Origin: Candidatus Binatia bacterium
GTDB lineage: Bacteria; Desulfobacterota; Binatia; UBA12015
Direction: 5' to 3'
DNA length: 64,000 nucleotides
NCBI GenBank assembly: GCA_029243485.1
Contig: JAQWRY010000028.1
Coordinates: forward strand, 205,200-269,199
Part shown: piece by piece, positions 62,921 through 64,000 of the stretch
Layout of the letters: every line of letters starts with the position of its first letter
Position numbering within the stretch: position 1 is the stretch's first letter
Notes under the pieces: model-generated
What the model saw: only the letters and a program-made list of their open reading frames with translations
Database searches by the model: none
Told to the model about the DNA's origin: nothing
Translations under genes and position numbers: made by a program

Positions 62921-64000
62921 ATGAACCGATCCGCCGTTCTCCTCATTTGCCTGGTATTGGTTTCGGCCCTAGCCCCGGCGCGGGCAGGCGCAGTCGATCC
63001 GGCGGTCCAGAAGCAACTCGACGCGATGCGCGAGATGCTCGAGAAGCAGAACGAAGTCATTCACAGGCAATCGGAGCTCATTGAACGTCTGGAGAAGCGC
63101 CTCGATGCCGATTCGATCGGTGCGAAGCCGATCAGCGCGCCGGTCCCCGAGCCGAAGCCGAAGCCGAAGCCGGCACCCGCGCGAGACGTGGTTCCGCCGA
63201 AGCCGGCTGCGCCGAGCCCGCTCGAATTCGTTTCTCCGCCGGTGCACGAGGAGGACCCGATTCCGCTCGTCTCGCCCGATCAGCCCGCGTTGCTCGAGGC
63301 TCGAATGGATGGCGATACGGACCAGATGAAGGACGAGGAGGGGTTCGCCGGCTTCGAGGCCGGCTACCAGAAGGGCTTTGTGATTCGATCCAAGAATCCG
63401 GAAGAAACGCGCACGCCCTTCGAGCTGCGAATCAACGCGCGCATGCAGTTCCGGTATACCTTGTTCGACCGCACGGAAGACGAGTGGGTGGATGGTACGG
63501 GCCGGGTTCGGCCCATCCAGAATCGCAGCGACTTCGAGATCGAGCGGGCGCGCTTGGTCTTCTCGGGATACGCGCTGTCGCCGAAGCTCCAGTACTTCAT
63601 CAACCTCGACGGTGACACGGACGACAATCACCGCATCGTCCTTCACGACATGTGGTTCAACTACGAGTTCAACCGCTACGCCAACCTGCACATTGGCAAG
63701 GCGATGATCCCCGGCAGCCGCGACTGGCTGAACGGCTCGACGCGAACCCGTTTCGTCGATCGCTCGCTCACGACCACGTTCTTCCGGCCAGACCGGTCCG
63801 TCGGAATCTTCTCGACCGGTGAGCCGGTGGACAACCTCTACTACGAGGCCATGATCGCGAACGGCATCGCGACGAGCGATCTCGATTTCGGGGAAGTCGA
63901 CAAAAACTTCGCGTATTCGGGCACCGTGTTCTGGGATCCGTGGGGCAACTACGGCAAAGGCTACACCGATCTCGAGTGGCACGAGGACATCGCCGCGCTC
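62921..64000 (+). CDS. Phosphate-selective porin O/P-family protein (3' end outside window)
   Basis: 360 residues open to the window end; start ATG 62921. Signal peptide SAVLLICLVLVSALAPARAG, then a short coiled coil (QKQLDAMREMLEKQNEVI..ERLEKRL), a Pro/Lys linker (PKPKPKPAP..PPKPAAPSP) and, from about residue 145, the porin barrel start: FVIRSKN, FELRINARMQFRYTLFDR, FEIERARLVFSGYALSPKLQ, YFINLDGDTDDN. This layout (coiled coil for oligomers plus PF07396 barrel) is that of OprP/OprO-type porins. Substrate may be phosphate or other anions. Confidence 0.85.
   Translation, partial: MNRSAVLLICLVLVSALAPARAGAVDPAVQKQLDAMREMLEKQNEVIHRQSELIERLEKRLDADSIGAKPISAPVPEPKPKPKPAPARDVVPPKPAAPSPLEFVSPPVHEEDPIPLVSPDQPALLEARMDGDTDQMKDEEGFAGFEAGYQKGFVIRSKNPEETRTPFELRINARMQFRYTLFDRTEDEWVDGTGRVRPIQNRSDFEIERARLVFSGYALSPKLQYFINLDGDTDDNHRIVLHDMWFNYEFNRYANLHIGKAMIPGSRDWLNGSTRTRFVDRSLTTTFFRPDRSVGIFSTGEPVDNLYYEAMIANGIATSDLDFGEVDKNFAYSGTVFWDPWGNYGKGYTDLEWHEDIAAL

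Noticed and set aside
1..64000. tRNA, rRNA or CRISPR features
   Set aside because: No T-loop/anticodon pattern, rRNA signature or regularly spaced repeats noticed on reading. A short tRNA could be missed without a program.

Overview
The window is a GC-rich chromosomal segment from a Gram-negative bacterium. Evidence for a Gram-negative: a phosphate-selective porin O/P family protein, a TonB C-terminal domain protein, a TonB-receptor remnant and a TesA/YbbA/YbbP set. The mix of secreted 'Myxococcus cysteine-rich' repeats, two F420/deazaflavin-type (DDN) oxidoreductases, AlkB, amidohydrolases, many aldehyde and alcohol dehydrogenases and acyl-CoA enzymes fits an uncultured deltaproteobacterial-type lineage (Binatota/Desulfobacterota/Myxococcota-like). 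That placement is inference; no rRNA or tRNA gene was recognised.

Layout. 0-12 kb: 3' end of an MBL-fold hydrolase, a MaoC hydratase, a GPH-family transporter, a two-gene heterodimeric ABC exporter, and divergently a biotin-dependent acyl-CoA carboxylase (beta, alpha) with an acyl-CoA ligase. 12-18 kb: a secreted cysteine-rich protein, an aldehyde dehydrogenase, then a block of broken genes. 18-26.6 kb: a minus-strand run of oxidoreductases and hydrolases, ending in methionine synthesis genes (a MetX-MetW fusion and MetY). 26.7-30 kb: an alkane-oxidation module (alkB-tetR with paired operators, divergent Fe-alcohol dehydrogenase). 30-35 kb: small unknowns, a DUF1214 protein and a large PEP-utilising phosphotransferase. 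35-39 kb: the conserved tesA / ybbA-ybbP block. 39-49 kb: envelope and stress genes (TonB domain, SDR, GlsB/YeaQ, DEAD-box helicase, aldehyde dehydrogenase, Zn-alcohol dehydrogenase, cupin, MAPEG). 49-58.5 kb: a secreted barrel-like protein, topA, a VOC protein, MscS, and another stretch of wrecked genes. 58.5-64 kb: a perfect 41-bp inverted repeat, MAPEG, a broken propeller/cytochrome, an esterase, regulator fragments and the 5' part of a porin.

Two themes stand out. First, the intact genes describe a lipid/hydrocarbon-degrading metabolism: alkane hydroxylation, alcohol to aldehyde to acid, acyl-CoA activation, carboxylation and hydration. Second, between intact genes lie about 18 recognisable gene remnants carrying stop codons, frameshifts, internal deletions and mutually truncating junctions. 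This is an unusually high pseudogene load for a free-living bacterium, and the remnants are mostly visible only by reading across frames. The most distinctive structural element is the perfect 41-bp inverted repeat with a 35-nt loop at 58468-58584.
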